In this document: positions 35,134 to 47,381 of the stretch, one piece after another
Position numbering within the stretch: position 1 is the first letter of the stretch
Layout of the letters: every line of letters starts with the position of its first letter
NCBI GenBank assembly: GCA_003665825.1
Contig: QPFY01000024.1
Span: forward strand, 124,001 to 188,000
Length of the DNA stretch: 64,000 nucleotides
Direction: 5' to 3'
DNA from: Microbotryum silenes-acaulis
Lineage: Eukaryota > Basidiomycota > Microbotryomycetes > Microbotryales > Microbotryaceae
Notes under the pieces: generated by a model
The model's database searches: none
The model's input: the letters and a program-made list of their open reading frames with translations, nothing else
Told to the model about the DNA's origin: nothing
Position numbers and translations under genes: made by a program

Positions 35134-36332
35134 CCTGGTTCCTTAAGTTGTTAGCCGAAAGCCGGGTTCGAAGCGAAATGGGGGGCGGGGGCGTGGCGCC
35201 GAGCCGAGTTACCGAAAGTCGGCGGCCCTTTTTTCGGCATGCACTTGACGCACTCGGCACGATCTCGGCACCAATCGCGGCCGGCTGAGCAAGCACGATC
35301 GCTCACAAATCACTGCAAGGGCCGCTTGCAATTTCCATGCATCACCACTTCACAAGATCCTTCTCAAGATCATGGTGGGGTTTTACGGTAGGTAAATGTT
35401 TAAAGCACCCGGTTGTGACTACTGAAGTCTGCTCATCGAATCGGCAAGTTGCCGCAGGCTCGTAGGCCGGAGCTCACAGTGAGGTCAATGCGGAATCAGT
35501 GCATCGTGCTTTTCTTACTCTCAAGCGGTCAACACTTGTTCAGGAGACCGCTAACGGCAACGGGCCGTCGATCACGTGACGTGAACTTGCGCCGGTGACC
35601 GCGATCGACTCTGAGAAGGGTCTGCATTGGATTAGCTGGAATATAGGCCATCGACAGCATGAAATACCATAACTTTAAATACCATTGAAAGTAGGCAAAG
35701 CGGTTATTAGGTCTTTAAATGTGAGATATGGGCTATGTAGCTCGTAGCCCCTGAGCCAGCCCCCGTCTTAGCCCGTCCGCGCGCGCGTGGCACTTGGCTC
35801 GTCGCCGGTCAATTCCATCGCCACTGCATCTGATCCTCGGGATAGTGAATACGGAAGCAAGGAGCAAACGAATGATGTTGCATCTGCATCTGACATCCTT
35901 CTCATTCCTCCCGCCGCCACGTTTCGACTTTCTTCAGCGAGCAGTTCTGACTGGCATCGACTGAGACACTAACTTAACTTTCGCCGTTAGTTCCCGACGG
36001 ATCTTGATGCGCTCCGAGTCCGACGCCCCCATTATTTGCTCGCTAGCTCCCAGATAGAACCAGGTGAATGTGTTCTAGCTACTCGGACGCTACTTCTAGG
36101 GCTGTTCTGTCACGCATCCCCTTACACGCAGGGGAAAGCGCTCTGAGGCCTCATCTAGTAAAACCTACGGGCGATTCAACAGCATAGCTGATCTCCCGGC
36201 CGGTTTAGCCGAGCTCGAGCTCTTGGGCGACGTATATATAACGAACTTCTTCTGGTTTCTCCGCTCGACATTCCTCCCTCGATCCCATCCTGAGCAGTCC
36301 ATCTTCCCCTATGGCAATCCACACTTTCCAAG
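35134..36332. other. Divergent intergenic region
   Basis: Separates the MFS gene from the secreted-protein gene. It contains AT-rich patches around 35640-35740 and a TATA element near 36233. No gene was recognised. Confidence 0.55.
36233..36240 (+). promoter_or_regulatory. TATA box of the secreted-protein gene
   Basis: GTATATATAAC lies about 100 bp upstream of the ATG at 36333, a usual distance. TATA elements are typical of regulated rather than constitutive fungal genes. Confidence 0.55.
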
Positions 36333-37003
36333 ATGCTTTCAACCTTTCTCGTGCTTGCGCTCGCTGCTACGACGACCGCCGTCTTCGCCGCCGACTCTGG
36401 CTTCAAGAAGGAGAGGCACTCTCCCGACCAATACTCTTCCGGTGCCCCTCCAACTGTCTATTTCACGTGAATATCACCCGGGTCATCTCCACATTACTGC
36501 GGAATTACGTCTGAAAATACCTCTAATATATCGTTTGCTATCATCCATAACAGTCAGGAACCTGCTGGAGGCCGCAGGAGAGACGACACACAATGTAGAG
36601 ACGCCAGCAAGCCGAAAAAGGGGGAGCCGGAGGGCCAAATGCAGGTGGATGTCGCCTGCATGTGAGTTCTTTCGAGAATGCCCGTGCACGGTGTTACGAT
36701 ACGGTACCTGACGAATTGTGTTCGACGACTGCAGCTGCTGCGAGAAGGACTGTAACAATGTACACCCCCAAGCCCAGGACCTAAAGTAAGTATATGGTAG
36801 CTATTCCTATAACCTCGCGGTCTGTGATTTGCCCCATAGCGGCTTTCATTTGCACTTTGGCTGCCGCGCCACCCAATCGAGCCTGACGTTGTCCTGTGGT
36901 CTCTGCTCGCATACTCTGCAGCGATGTCGCTTTCAGGAACTGCTTCCAAAAGGAGTGCGCGCCCGGCCGCTGCTACCGCCTCAACCCGTGGCCACCGCAA
37001 TAA
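36333..37003 (+). CDS. Small secreted cysteine-rich protein
   Basis: Proposed exons 36333-36466, 36554-36661, 36735-36785, 36840-36887 and 36922-37003 total 423 nt, 140 aa. A clear signal peptide (MLSTFLVLALAATTTAVFAA) is followed by a basic, low-complexity region and a C-terminal half with nine cysteines (VACICCEKDC, FGCRA, RNCFQKECAPGRC). No family was recognised. The size and cysteine content resemble fungal effectors or cell-wall proteins, but that is analogy. The last intron (36888-36921) is only 34 nt with a weak GTTGTC donor. Reading through it instead gives a basic tail that runs to 37473. The last exon is therefore the least certain part. Confidence 0.55.
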
Positions 37004-37480
37004 ACACCTCGCCCCACCGAACCCCTCCTTTTCGGCGCGCCCAATTGGTTGGCAAACGGAGGGGCGAAACAGGGATGGGAAGAGGGAAGCGCGGTAGGAT
37101 GGAAGCATCGAGAGTCGGAAGTAGGGTTCGGAAAGGAGACGTATCCAGCGAACGTTTTGATTCTCATTTTCTGTCTCGCAATGGAAAGCACTGGGCTTTA
37201 TGTTTACGCTTCACTTTCGGAGAAGAGGTCCAAAGACGAGACCTGGAGATCAAAAAAGAAAAAGAAAAAAGAACCTCGCGTAAAGCGCGGAGGAACCAAT
37301 CCTGCCGATCAGCCACCTCTCGCAAGTACTTGATTGGCAAGAAAAGCGCAGATCATCACCGGTCATTGCACTCCATGATTACAACAATGTCACAAGACGA
37401 GAGAAAGAGAATGTTAAGGAACGGAAAAAGAAGGAAGACATCTAGGCAAACGCCATTGTACAAAATACCCTAGGGAAACT

Positions 37481-40400
37481 TTACCAGAATGGACCTGTGG
37501 GAGGATGCGAGAATAATCAACATCCATGCCCGCCACTAAGCACGGTTCTTTCTGGGTCTGTCACTCACACCATCCAATGAAGCATTGCGAGAGGTTCTCG
37601 AGACTGGTCGCTTGAGCAATCAGCTTGTCGACCTGGTCGTTGACGCTGAGTACGACCGTGGCCTTGAAGTCTCGTCCTGCGAGAATCATTTGCGTGGGTT
37701 GCTCTGCGCGTCAGGTCTCTGGTCACTATGCACGGGTGTTTTGGGCTTCACTCACCTGTTAGCTTCTGCTGCACACGTTCGACGACTTGCACGGCGCGAG
37801 TGTTGATCTGGTCGACTGCATCCTCTGCAAGAAACACGTTACACCACGTGGGTATTCTTCATCAGCCCTACGCCAATCTCCTAGTTCTATCATCGAGACC
37901 GGATTGCGAGACCGGATTGGAACTCACCATCATAGATATTGGTCTCATCACCCCTAGGACGGCGCGCCCCGCCAACGCCCCCATTATCAGCCGCCGCTTT
38001 ACCCTCGATCTGTCGCCCACCTTGCACGAGCCTCCAATTGATGAGAGGGTCATGGACGAACGCCTCGAGTACGGCGATGATGGATTCCTTGTTCTCGCGT
38101 AGGACGCGCATCGTGTGTTGGCACGTGATTTTGAACGTGCCTTCAATGCCCGAGACCTGGTGAAAAGAAGGACCGAGTTAATAAGAGCATTCCCGAAAGA
38201 GGGTGTCTGGACAAAGCCTCGTCGAAGGACTCACCTCCATCGCGGACATGAGCATCCTCGTCAATCGGAACGGCACCTTCTCAGGATGTTTTTCCCTCTG
38301 CATCGCGACCTCGAAGCAATCACCGAAATCGACATGCACGATCCTCCCACTAACACGATCCATCAACAAATTCGAAGGGTGACGATCGCCCAATCCAAGA
38401 ATATGGCCGACCATGGACATGACCGCGAGCGTGCGGCAGTAGTTGCTACGACGATCAAGCCATGCTTCAGAGTTGCGCGACTTGAGCCACATGACGCGGT
38501 AGAAGTCTTGGCCTGTCGTGTTGTCGAGCGAGTACTCGAACACCTCGAGCTTTTGCATCAGACACAAGTGGTCAAAATCGGGTGCCATTTGGAGGATCAG
38601 ACGATGTTCGATGTTAAGGAGGATCTTATGACTGTCACGGTAGTTTTTGATGAGCACATGCAGCGTATCGGTGCTGTTGACCCAGCCGAGTAGACCCGAG
38701 TTGGGCGAGAGCGGGATGACGGGGTATTTGACGATCGTGAGGTGTCGTTTGAACGTCTCGGAATCCTTCTGCAACAGCGTATTGACAAGACCAAAGAGCT
38801 GCATGACACGCTCGTCTTGACGAAGATCTTCGTGGCCCTTGAGCAAGAAGTTGTAGTCTACGCCATCGCTGCCGACGATGCGCAGCTTGCGCGGCCTCTG
38901 CTTCGAGGTGAAGACCTCCGACGTGGGTCCGAAGCTGGCGATACGGACAATTTTCTTGCCCGTTTGATACGTACCTGCGAGAGACGATTGTGCACCCAGA
39001 TTCAGCTCCGAAAGCGACGTATCCCTTTTGCAGAGTGCACAACAACTCACCCGGGATCGCCAAATCCAAATTCTTGACCGCCAACAACTTGGGCGAGACG
39101 TACTGCAACTCGAGCAGCGTCAATGTCGGCAAATTCTTGTTGATCTTCCTAAAGACCTGATAGTACAGATCCCAAGCATGGTTGAGGTCTTGGATCTCGC
39201 CGAATTGTCGATAGCGATTGCACGCCTCGCGAGCGTCGGCGAGGTCGCGCCCAAAGGTCTGGGCGAACGCGATCTCGCGCAAGGTTTCGGGACCGCGTTC
39301 GAGCATGTCGTGCAAAGGGGCCAAAGTGGCGAACATGGCGTCGATGTTGTGATCACCGTAGAAGAGACGAGAAGCTTCCTCGAGTCCTTCGTGCCATAGT
39401 TCGTTCCAGAGGATCGCGACGCGGATCAACTCCTGACTGACAAGCAAAGCCTGAGCGACGAGGGCTTCGCTATGTACCTTCATCTTGTCAATGATCGCGA
39501 CGGCGGCGGAGCGACGAGGTGCGCTAGGATACTTGGATGCGACCGTGAGCGGGTAGACGAGCGCCTGGGGATGCTGCTTCCCGACATCGGTGAGGACCGA
39601 ATCAATGAGACTGCGCACGTTGGCACTCGGCGCGTGAATGCGAGCGATAAGTTGAGGGATGACATCGAGCCACGTATCGACGCTGACAGTCTTCATCCCC
39701 TTCATGATCGCCTCGTAGACCTTCTCGTCCCCACCGTACTTGAACCAAAGTGTCAACAACCTCAGCGTATCCTGCAACGAATTGCCTGGCGAAAGTGCGA
39801 TCGAATGGAAGAACGCTTCGACGGCCGGCACGAGATGATCGATGAAAACCTGAGGTGCCATCTGGTCCTGCTCGTTGAGCGACTTGGCGTAATGAGAAAC
39901 GACCTCGGAGTTGGCCAAGGCCCAAGCGTGCCATGCCTTGTACCACGTCGGATCGAGCTTGGTCGCAAGGAGGTACGACTGCAAAATGTCGGTGATGGCG
40001 TCCGAGCCCCAATTGTCTTGCATCGCGCTCTGCCACTCCCCGAGCTTGTAGTACAGCCGCGCCAGCAGTCGCACGTCCTTGGAGACGTTTCCGCTCGACG
40101 ACCCGCTCCCCGGCAAGAGCACGTTGGAGGTCAATCCCACCTCGTTCGATCGTTGCGAAGTGAACGTCCGCAAGAATCCAAGCGTCTCCTCCCTCGCTCC
40201 AGTCGCCCACATGTACTTGAGATGCGCATAGATGATCTCCGGCGGCCCCGTCATTCCGGTCGCGCCTCCAGGTCCAATATCATCAGGCATGAGCGAATTG
40301 AGCGTCTTGTCCGCCAAGCCAAGTCGTCCGGACTTGCGACACAAGTTCGCAAACTTGACCCACATCTCGATATTCTCGTGCGGCGAAACAACAAGCGCCC

Positions 40401-43400
40401 GAACCTTGAGTATCCGTTGCCACACATCGACGTCACGCTTGCAGCCTAGAAGTCGCTTCATCCAAGTGCGTTGGATCAAATTCCGTCGCTCGAGGTTCCC
40501 ACTCGCCGTCGCCTCCTTGTACGAGATAATCTCCTCCAACTCGGACAACATCTGAATCCTCACGACCGCGTCATACGCTCGGTTATAACTCTCCCCTACG
40601 AGCGTTGTCAACTCCGTATCGAGCAAATCGCGCGCCTTGTTGATGTGCGATTGCGCCTTGTTGAACTGACCGCGATGGATCGATAGGATGGAGCGGAACC
40701 ATGCCCGGTCGGCCGAATCATGCTTGAGCACACCGATGAAGGTGTCCATTGATTCCCATTGCGCCAACCCCCACGAGGCTGCAGCGGCCATGGGTGCAAT
40801 CTTGCGCTTCATGTCGTGGCTCGCTCGCGCCCAATTCTCTTGCGCGAGGTGGGCCAGCGACTCCCATTCGCCCAGCGCGTGAAGGCATCGCATCCTTCCG
40901 AGGGTGACATCGAACGAATCGGGTTGTTCTTGAGCCTTGCGCTGCAGAGCCGCAAGTGCATCCTCCCATCGTTCGAGTTCGATGTACCACTCCTCCTTGA
41001 GGACGAGCCCATGTCGCTGATGCGCATGCACGAGGATCCCAACGGAGACATCAGGTTGTTGCAACGAGTTGTTGATCCTGATCAACTCCTCGATTGTATG
41101 CAACGAAGGATCGGACAAAACTTCCAGCTCCTTGTAATGTAACGCCTTAGCGTACGCTCGGCACTTGAGCGCGTATTGCCCCAAGGTCGAGATCGGGATG
41201 GGGAGGACCTTGTCGTCATGTTCCATGAACTCGGCGAGGTTGAGCAATTGCTGAGTGATCTCCGGTGGGAGTGTCGGCGAACTGAACGCGTTCTGAATCG
41301 CTCGTACGAGGTCTTCTTGATAGTTGTCATACAACTCGCCCCAGACCGAGACGAAACCGGCATTGAAGAGATCCCTCGCAAGGGGATGGTACACCTCCGC
41401 CAAATTCGCACACGCTCGCAACGACAAGGAAGGGGACGATTTGAGCATCTGGACCGAGATGCGCTTGATCCATTCGCGCCAATCATCGGCCTTGGGTCGG
41501 TCGACGATCTCCCACGCCGATTTGAGGTGTACCTGATTGACGGGGAGCTTGCTCATTCCCGCGTCGGCAGCGACGATCGCCTCTGTGTTGGGCATGATGA
41601 TGGGATCGCCGAAGGTCAGATCTTGAGGCAGGGGCTCCTCCGCTAGCAACTTGTCGACCAAGGTCTGATAGGGAGGGTAAGAGATGCGTTGTCGCACGAG
41701 AATCTGTGGATGCCAATAATAAGATCAGACTCGGTCCCTATCTCTTGCCTCAATCGTTCCGGTCGACCCACCTTGTGAATCATCGGCACAAACAAGACGA
41801 AATCCGGCCCCATCTGCAACAACAACGAGCACATTGCGTCCATAGCCGGGACCCTCAATTCGAGCGGCGAAGCCGGGTTCGCCAACACCCTCGCCAAAGG
41901 ATGGATGATCCTCGAAGCGTGATCGGCGAAATTGATCTTGCGACATAGTTGCGACAGGGTTTGCATCGCGTGCCTTCGTAGAACGGCGGGGATGTCGGGT
42001 CTTTCAAAGGTCGATACGATCGCAGGGATGATGAGGTGGAGGTATTCTTCCAGGCTCGTACCAAAGACGGCGAAGGCGTGTAGGACCTTGATCAATGAAC
42101 TCTGTCGACGCAATTCGATGAAATCATGATCGAACGCCTTGAGCATCAACGGCAACAGGTTCGGCAAGTAGGCCTTGAACTCGGCGTCAAGGGCCAAAGC
42201 GATCGATTGGATGACGTCGATGATGATGACTTGCAAACCAGGGTTCGTCGTCGAGTTCCAAAACTCGCGTACGATCGCTAAGATGGGTGCGAGGTGGTTG
42301 CGCACGTGTTGCTTGACCATTTGGATCAACTGCGACAAGTTCTGGAAGTAGAACTCTTGCAACCCGACGGGGCAAGTCCTCATGACGTTGAGGTAAACGG
42401 GCAAGACTTGAGGCAAAAACGTGACGACCTTGAGTCGAAGCGAACGGAAGATGTAAATGATAGCATCGACGATGGCGGTATGATGATCACTGAGCGAAGG
42501 GTCGGAAAAGACGCCGAGCAGGGCATTGAAAGCGACGGTCGGGTAGTACTCTTCGTGCGAAGGGCCGATGTTGCTCGGGTGGGTCGGATCGGTAGGGTTG
42601 AACGATTCGACGTACGCATCGTTCGAGATCCCCTCCACGACCGAATGGCGATACGGATCGAGCGCACCCAAGGCTCCCATAACGCGAATGACTTCACGCC
42701 GTGTATGAGGCGCCGGTTCGGTCTTGAGTAAGCTGATCAAGATGCCCAACAACGACGGGTGTTGAAGGTACGGGTCGATGACGTACCCCGCGTACGAAGC
42801 GAGTTGACCTAGCGTGCGCAGCGCCGCATCCCTCTTTTGCGTCGAGGCTTGATCGTGCAAGGTGTCCAAGATGAGGGACATCAAGTCATCCAAGGAAGGC
42901 AGTACGTCTTCCCCACCCACTTTGGTCAACTCGCCCAAAGTTGTGACGATGCTCGCCGCGACCGAAGGTGATGCATCCCTCGACTTGGGCAGGAGCACAT
43001 TGAGCATGGGCGTGACATAAGGCTTTGTCAATCGCTGCGAAGCGCCGACGAGTAAACCCAACAAGGTCGATGCTTCCTCCTTGTTCCGACTCGCAGTCGA
43101 ATACTCCAATTCAGTCAGAAGCTGAATTAATGTCTTGCGCAACGAAGGCATGACGTGCGCAGGGTTCAACGTCGCCAACCGACCAATGATTCGAATCGCA
43201 CTTTCGCGAATCGCGTATACCTCGTCGTTCAAAGCGATGAACAAGGACCGTACGCAATCAGCCTGCGCCAGATGTCGATCAAAGTTAGGGTCCAAATGCG
43301 AGATCGTCGCTTGTCGAATCGAAGGGTCCGGATCGGCGATCGCCAACGTGAGCAACTTCTCCAGGACCTCGTTCATGAGTTTGATCGCGTGATTGCTCGC

Positions 43401-45692
43401 TTGCGTCACGATGGGGTCGTTCGATAGGACTTGACAACACGATAGGGCCGCGGCTCGTCGAATGTCGGGGTTGTCGTCCTCGACGTAGTGGATGACGTGG
43501 TCGCGGACGAATTCGCCCAGACTCTGCTCAACGACCGGCTCGGGCATCATCCCTGGCGTCAGATGCTTCGGGGGTTGGAACACTCCTTTGAAGTTGAAGG
43601 TCCCCAGGACTTCGAGCGCGAGCATGATGCGCTCGGGGGACTGCTTCTCGGGATGATGATGGTGCGCGTGCCCGTTGACGCCATTGACCGTCAAATCAGG
43701 ATGCTTCGAACCCTTGTGAGGTGCCCCGGCCTGTACGAAGGGCTCGTCCGCGAGCGTCATCGAGATGAGGTTGAGGATCCTCTCCTGAATATCCGGCAAA
43801 AGCGGTGGAATGTCCCGTCCGAGTTGCTGCAACGCCGTATGCAACGCCGGCGAGAGCCCATAAGCGAACATGAGGTCAAGCAACTCGTGCATATGTTTGG
43901 TCAACGCCGGCCCAACAGATTGCGCGAGCATACCGATGCATTGGAAGATCGAGTTCTCGAGACCGGCCGGTTGATTCTTGCGGCCACGGGACAAAAGACC
44001 GTCCTTGATCGAGTTGAGGATCGGGTCGAGGTAAGGCGTCATCATCGATTTGACTTGGAGAGCCACGCGTCCGATCGCTTGGAAAGCTGTGTGAATGCCG
44101 CAGATGAAGGAGGGTGTTCGATCAGTGTCCAGTTGAATGTGCAACTTCAGAGTGCACTCACCGGTCGCTCGATCCCCTCTATCCTTCTTCAACTGATCCA
44201 ACAAGAACGCCATCGTCCGACTGAGATAATGTGCCGCAAACTCATTCGCATTGTACGAAGCGATGGTAGGGATCAGTTCGATGACGGCCCTTCGAACAAG
44301 GGGGTCGCGATGATCCTTGTAGAACAAGATCTGGTCGCACACTTCGCCGTATCGGTCGGCCATGAACTGTGGAGCGACCCAAACCAGAGATCAAATCTCT
44401 GGAAAACTTTGTACGCTACTGAGTCAAGACCGACCAATTTGCCCTCGAGGAACAATTCCTTGTACCCGAGCAGAGACCCATGGATCGTTTCCGGGTAACC
44501 GGTCTTGAACCCGATCTGCGCCTGCCCAAAGACCATGTTGTACGCATCCACCCGCAACTGCCCGTCCCGCTGGGTTGCAATCAGTAGACAGCCCGCCAAT
44601 GCATCGGCTGCGGCTTCTCGGATTGCGACCTGCGCAGTGGAGTCTGGGCGTCAGTGCGGGTCTTTGGAGCAGATATCGATGCCGAGGTTGCAAAAGCGTA
44701 CCTTGGGATCCCACATAGCGGTCCACAAGTTGTCCAACAACTCGGTCAGATGTTCATAGATCAAGCCCGGTGCTTGTCTGGTCAATTCCCTCAGGATGAG
44801 CACGGCCGCGTATCGTCGATTCTCGATTCGGTCGCCTGCGTTCGAGGGACCGGTCAGCAGTTGAAACGGCCGTGGAGCACATGGGAGACAGAATCTCACC
44901 CTGTAGCCATTCGATACAGCTCTTGACCTGCGTATCGACGTGCCCACCCATGAGGATACCACCCTGCGCGGCCAGCCGAGCTGTGAGGCCACCAAAGTCG
45001 ATCAGGATCGACCGGTCGCTCGGTTCAGATTTTGGGACACGCACCAAAGACTTTGGCAGCGTTGGTCATGACCAACGAGTCGGAGCAAGGGAAGGCGCGT
45101 TGCACGGAAGCCGCCAAGCGAATGGCCCTCGACATGTCGTTGCCCAACACATCGACGATCTTGTCTGTGAGTTGGGTCACGGCGGAGCAAGTGGGGAGAG
45201 GGGAGGGGGAGGGCGGAGGGCGGTGAGTTCAAGTGTGAGGGACCGGAAGACGAGTGAGGATGGGACGAACCTATTGCTGTGACACCTGCCAATTTATCCT
45301 GTAGATCGGACGAGTTGACGAGCGCAAAGCATCGTGCATGGATCTCGGAATAGGTCTTGTTGAACGCTTCAGCCGAGAGCGATCGCGAGCTGGCGAGGAT
45401 CTGCAGTGTCACCGTTCAAGGTGTCAGTTGTGGGTAGGTGGCGAGTAGACCACACCTGGAGGAATACGAACATAGTTGTACAGTTCCTGCGCAGCCTTGA
45501 AGCGGATCTCATCATGCCTGCACGGTCGCGGGAGGACGGGTGTGGTTCAGCTCCCGAGTTCCAACACGGCTCTCTTCCGATATGCGCTGCGAATGTAGGT
45601 CATACTCACTTGCTCCTGAGATCGCCTAGTATCGCATCCAAGGGTCTTTCGGCTTTGCTCGCTTTGGCAGCGACGAGCAAGGAGGAGCTCAT
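37481..45692 (-). CDS. TOR serine/threonine kinase (PIKK family)
   Basis: Large multi-exon gene of roughly 2,400 codons; start ATG at 45692. HEAT repeats fill the N-terminal half. The FAT domain follows, then an FRB domain ([32 protein letters not shown]), the kinase domain (catalytic [17 protein letters not shown] and metal-binding [20 protein letters not shown]) and the C-terminal FATC. The FATC is completed only by splicing to a last exon of 14 nt (37494-37481), giving the canonical IGWCPFW end. In the FRB, the Ser in EEASRL and the W, Y and F of the second helix are kept, so FKBP12-rapamycin binding is expected. TOR is the catalytic subunit of TORC1 and/or TORC2 and controls growth, translation and autophagy in response to nutrients. 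The gene shares a short divergent promoter with the RTR1-like gene. Confidence 0.95.
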
Positions 45693-46035
45693 CCAGATCT
45701 TGACGAAGCGGCGGCGGCGGCGGCGGCGGCAAAGGGAAGGAGCGAGGGAAAGAGTATGTCTCTCGGTCCCTCGGGGGCTGTTCTACGCCCGTCTAATACC
45801 ACACTCAGTGGCGAAGGGGACCGGCGGAGTGCGTGTGCCGGGTGCCGAGGTCGAGCGTGGCGCCTGCGTGAGCTTGCGTGGGGGTTGGAGACTGGAAGTG
45901 ATCGACGGCGCGCGCAACGAGTCACGCCTCAGCTCCTCTTCCGCAGGTCTCTCTGAGCTCCTCTTTCTTTCTCTCCTTCAACTCAAAAAAAAAGTCGATA
46001 GGCTGAGCTCTCCTTCCCCTCCCCTGTTTCCTCCC
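45693..46035. promoter_or_regulatory. Bidirectional promoter region, TOR / RTR1
   Basis: 343 bp separate the start codons of two divergent genes. A C/T-rich tract with an A9 run precedes the RTR1 start, and CCG/CGG-type repeats precede TOR. No TATA was found, as expected for housekeeping promoters. 5' UTRs must lie within it. Confidence 0.6.
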
Positions 46036-47178
46036 ATGCCGTCGCTTCCACCCCCTCCTCGACCCCCTCCTCGACCCCCTCCTCCCACCGCCACCACCAC
46101 CACCACCACCTCCACCTCCTCCTCCTCCTCTCCCAATCCCCTAACCTACCACATCACCCATCCCTCCCAACCCCATTCCCCGACCTCCAACTCCGCCCTC
46201 TACTCTTCCATAGCCACGCAATTCTCCACCCGATCGCAAAATTTCCTCAAAGCGCCCTCTTTGGAGGTGCTCAACCTGATCGCCGATTGGGCATCTGCCT
46301 CTGAACCGATCGGGCCGGACGAACTGAGGAAGAATTTACCGGTCTTTAGTGCGGGAACGTGGAGGGATTTGTGGGAGGAGAGACATTTGGAGGACAAGTG
46401 TGCTTGGGTGGGGTGTACGAACAGACCGGCGCAGGGGTATAAACCGTCCCTTGGGGAGGTGGACCAAGATTCGTACGGTGGTGGGCCGAGGTTCAAACTC
46501 CGTTCCTCGGGACTATTCGCTCGATCAAAACCTTTGACCAACGAACAGAACGAATTAAACAGATTTTGTGGGACGCCTTGTTGGAGAAGGAGCGAGTGGG
46601 TCATGAACAGGTGTCTAGGCAAGGATACGGACGATATCATCTTTCTGGACGAGGAGAGCGCGTCGAGGGATCAAGTACAGCTCAACCCCGTTCGGAACGA
46701 ATCACAAGTCGTGGAACCTACGTCCAGCGTTCAAAAGATTGACCTTCACATCATCGAAAAAGAGATCCCACCTACGCAAGAGATCATCGCTCCTCGACCA
46801 GGCCAAGAAATCGATTTTGAGCGACCGCTACACTCGAACCTCCCCAAACCTACAAGACCTACGAAAGGTTCCCTCGCTCCCCTCCCTTCCGATCTTCCCC
46901 CCATAGTACCCACCACAAGACCCGTACCTCCCACCACCAACCCCACGACCCGTCCTTTCGTTCCGCCCCCACCCCCTCTCCCCACCTCGGGTCGTTTCGA
47001 ACATCTCTCCACCCCTCTCACCTTCCTCTCCGATCCTATCATGGTCGACCACGAAGGACAAGAGATTGAGTGGGCCGGTGTGGACGAGGAAGGGGAGGAT
47101 GAGGTGATTAAAGGATGGATGGAGGATGCTTTAAGGATTCGGAGGGAGATGAGCCAGAGGGATGGGTGCAGTTCCTAG
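46036..47178 (+). CDS. RTR1/RPAP2-type RNA polymerase II CTD phosphatase
   Basis: A single exon encodes 380 aa. A proline/threonine/serine-rich N-terminus leads to the zinc-binding RTR1 domain: WRDLWEERHLEDKCAWVGC (first cysteine pair), a middle strand region (RFKLRSSGLFARSK), then FCGTPCWRRSEWVMNRCLG (second pair FCGTPC). Rtr1/RPAP2 removes Ser5 phosphate from the polymerase II CTD during early elongation and helps polymerase import. Spacing and order of the CxxxC pairs fit the family. The C-terminal half is proline-rich and ends with an acidic helix (EGEDEVIKGWMEDALRIRRE). The frame stays open far upstream to 45406, but the start at 46036 follows the pyrimidine tract and avoids overlapping the TOR start. 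Confidence 0.8.
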   Translation: MPSLPPPPRPPPRPPPPTATTTTTTSTSSSSSPNPLTYHITHPSQPHSPTSNSALYSSIATQFSTRSQNFLKAPSLEVLNLIADWASASEPIGPDELRKNLPVFSAGTWRDLWEERHLEDKCAWVGCTNRPAQGYKPSLGEVDQDSYGGGPRFKLRSSGLFARSKPLTNEQNELNRFCGTPCWRRSEWVMNRCLGKDTDDIIFLDEESASRDQVQLNPVRNESQVVEPTSSVQKIDLHIIEKEIPPTQEIIAPRPGQEIDFERPLHSNLPKPTRPTKGSLAPLPSDLPPIVPTTRPVPPTTNPTTRPFVPPPPPLPTSGRFEHLSTPLTFLSDPIMVDHEGQEIEWAGVDEEGEDEVIKGWMEDALRIRREMSQRDGCSS

Positions 47179-47381
47179 TGCGCGCCAAGTGTATAGAGCC
47201 TTGTTGTAATCAATCACTTTCGTGTTTTAGAATGCGCTTCTTTGGAAAAGGGAGAACACTGCAATCTGTTTCAACCCTTTTTCGAAAACGAGCTCAACGA
47301 ACCCCCCCGTCGGACCAGACACGTAATTCTACAAATAAATCCACCCTTCCCGTTTCTTCATGGACTTGACCCCATCCTCGC

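Noticed and set aside
39472..44498. Long plus-strand open frames inside the TOR locus (up to ~336 codons)
   Set aside because: They are antisense shadows of TOR codons, rich in R, E and V, without domain motifs or their own splice signals.
45406..46035. Open plus-strand frame extending the RTR1-like protein by ~210 residues upstream
   Set aside because: It overlaps the TOR start on the other strand, is low-complexity, and lacks family similarity. The start at 46036 fits better.
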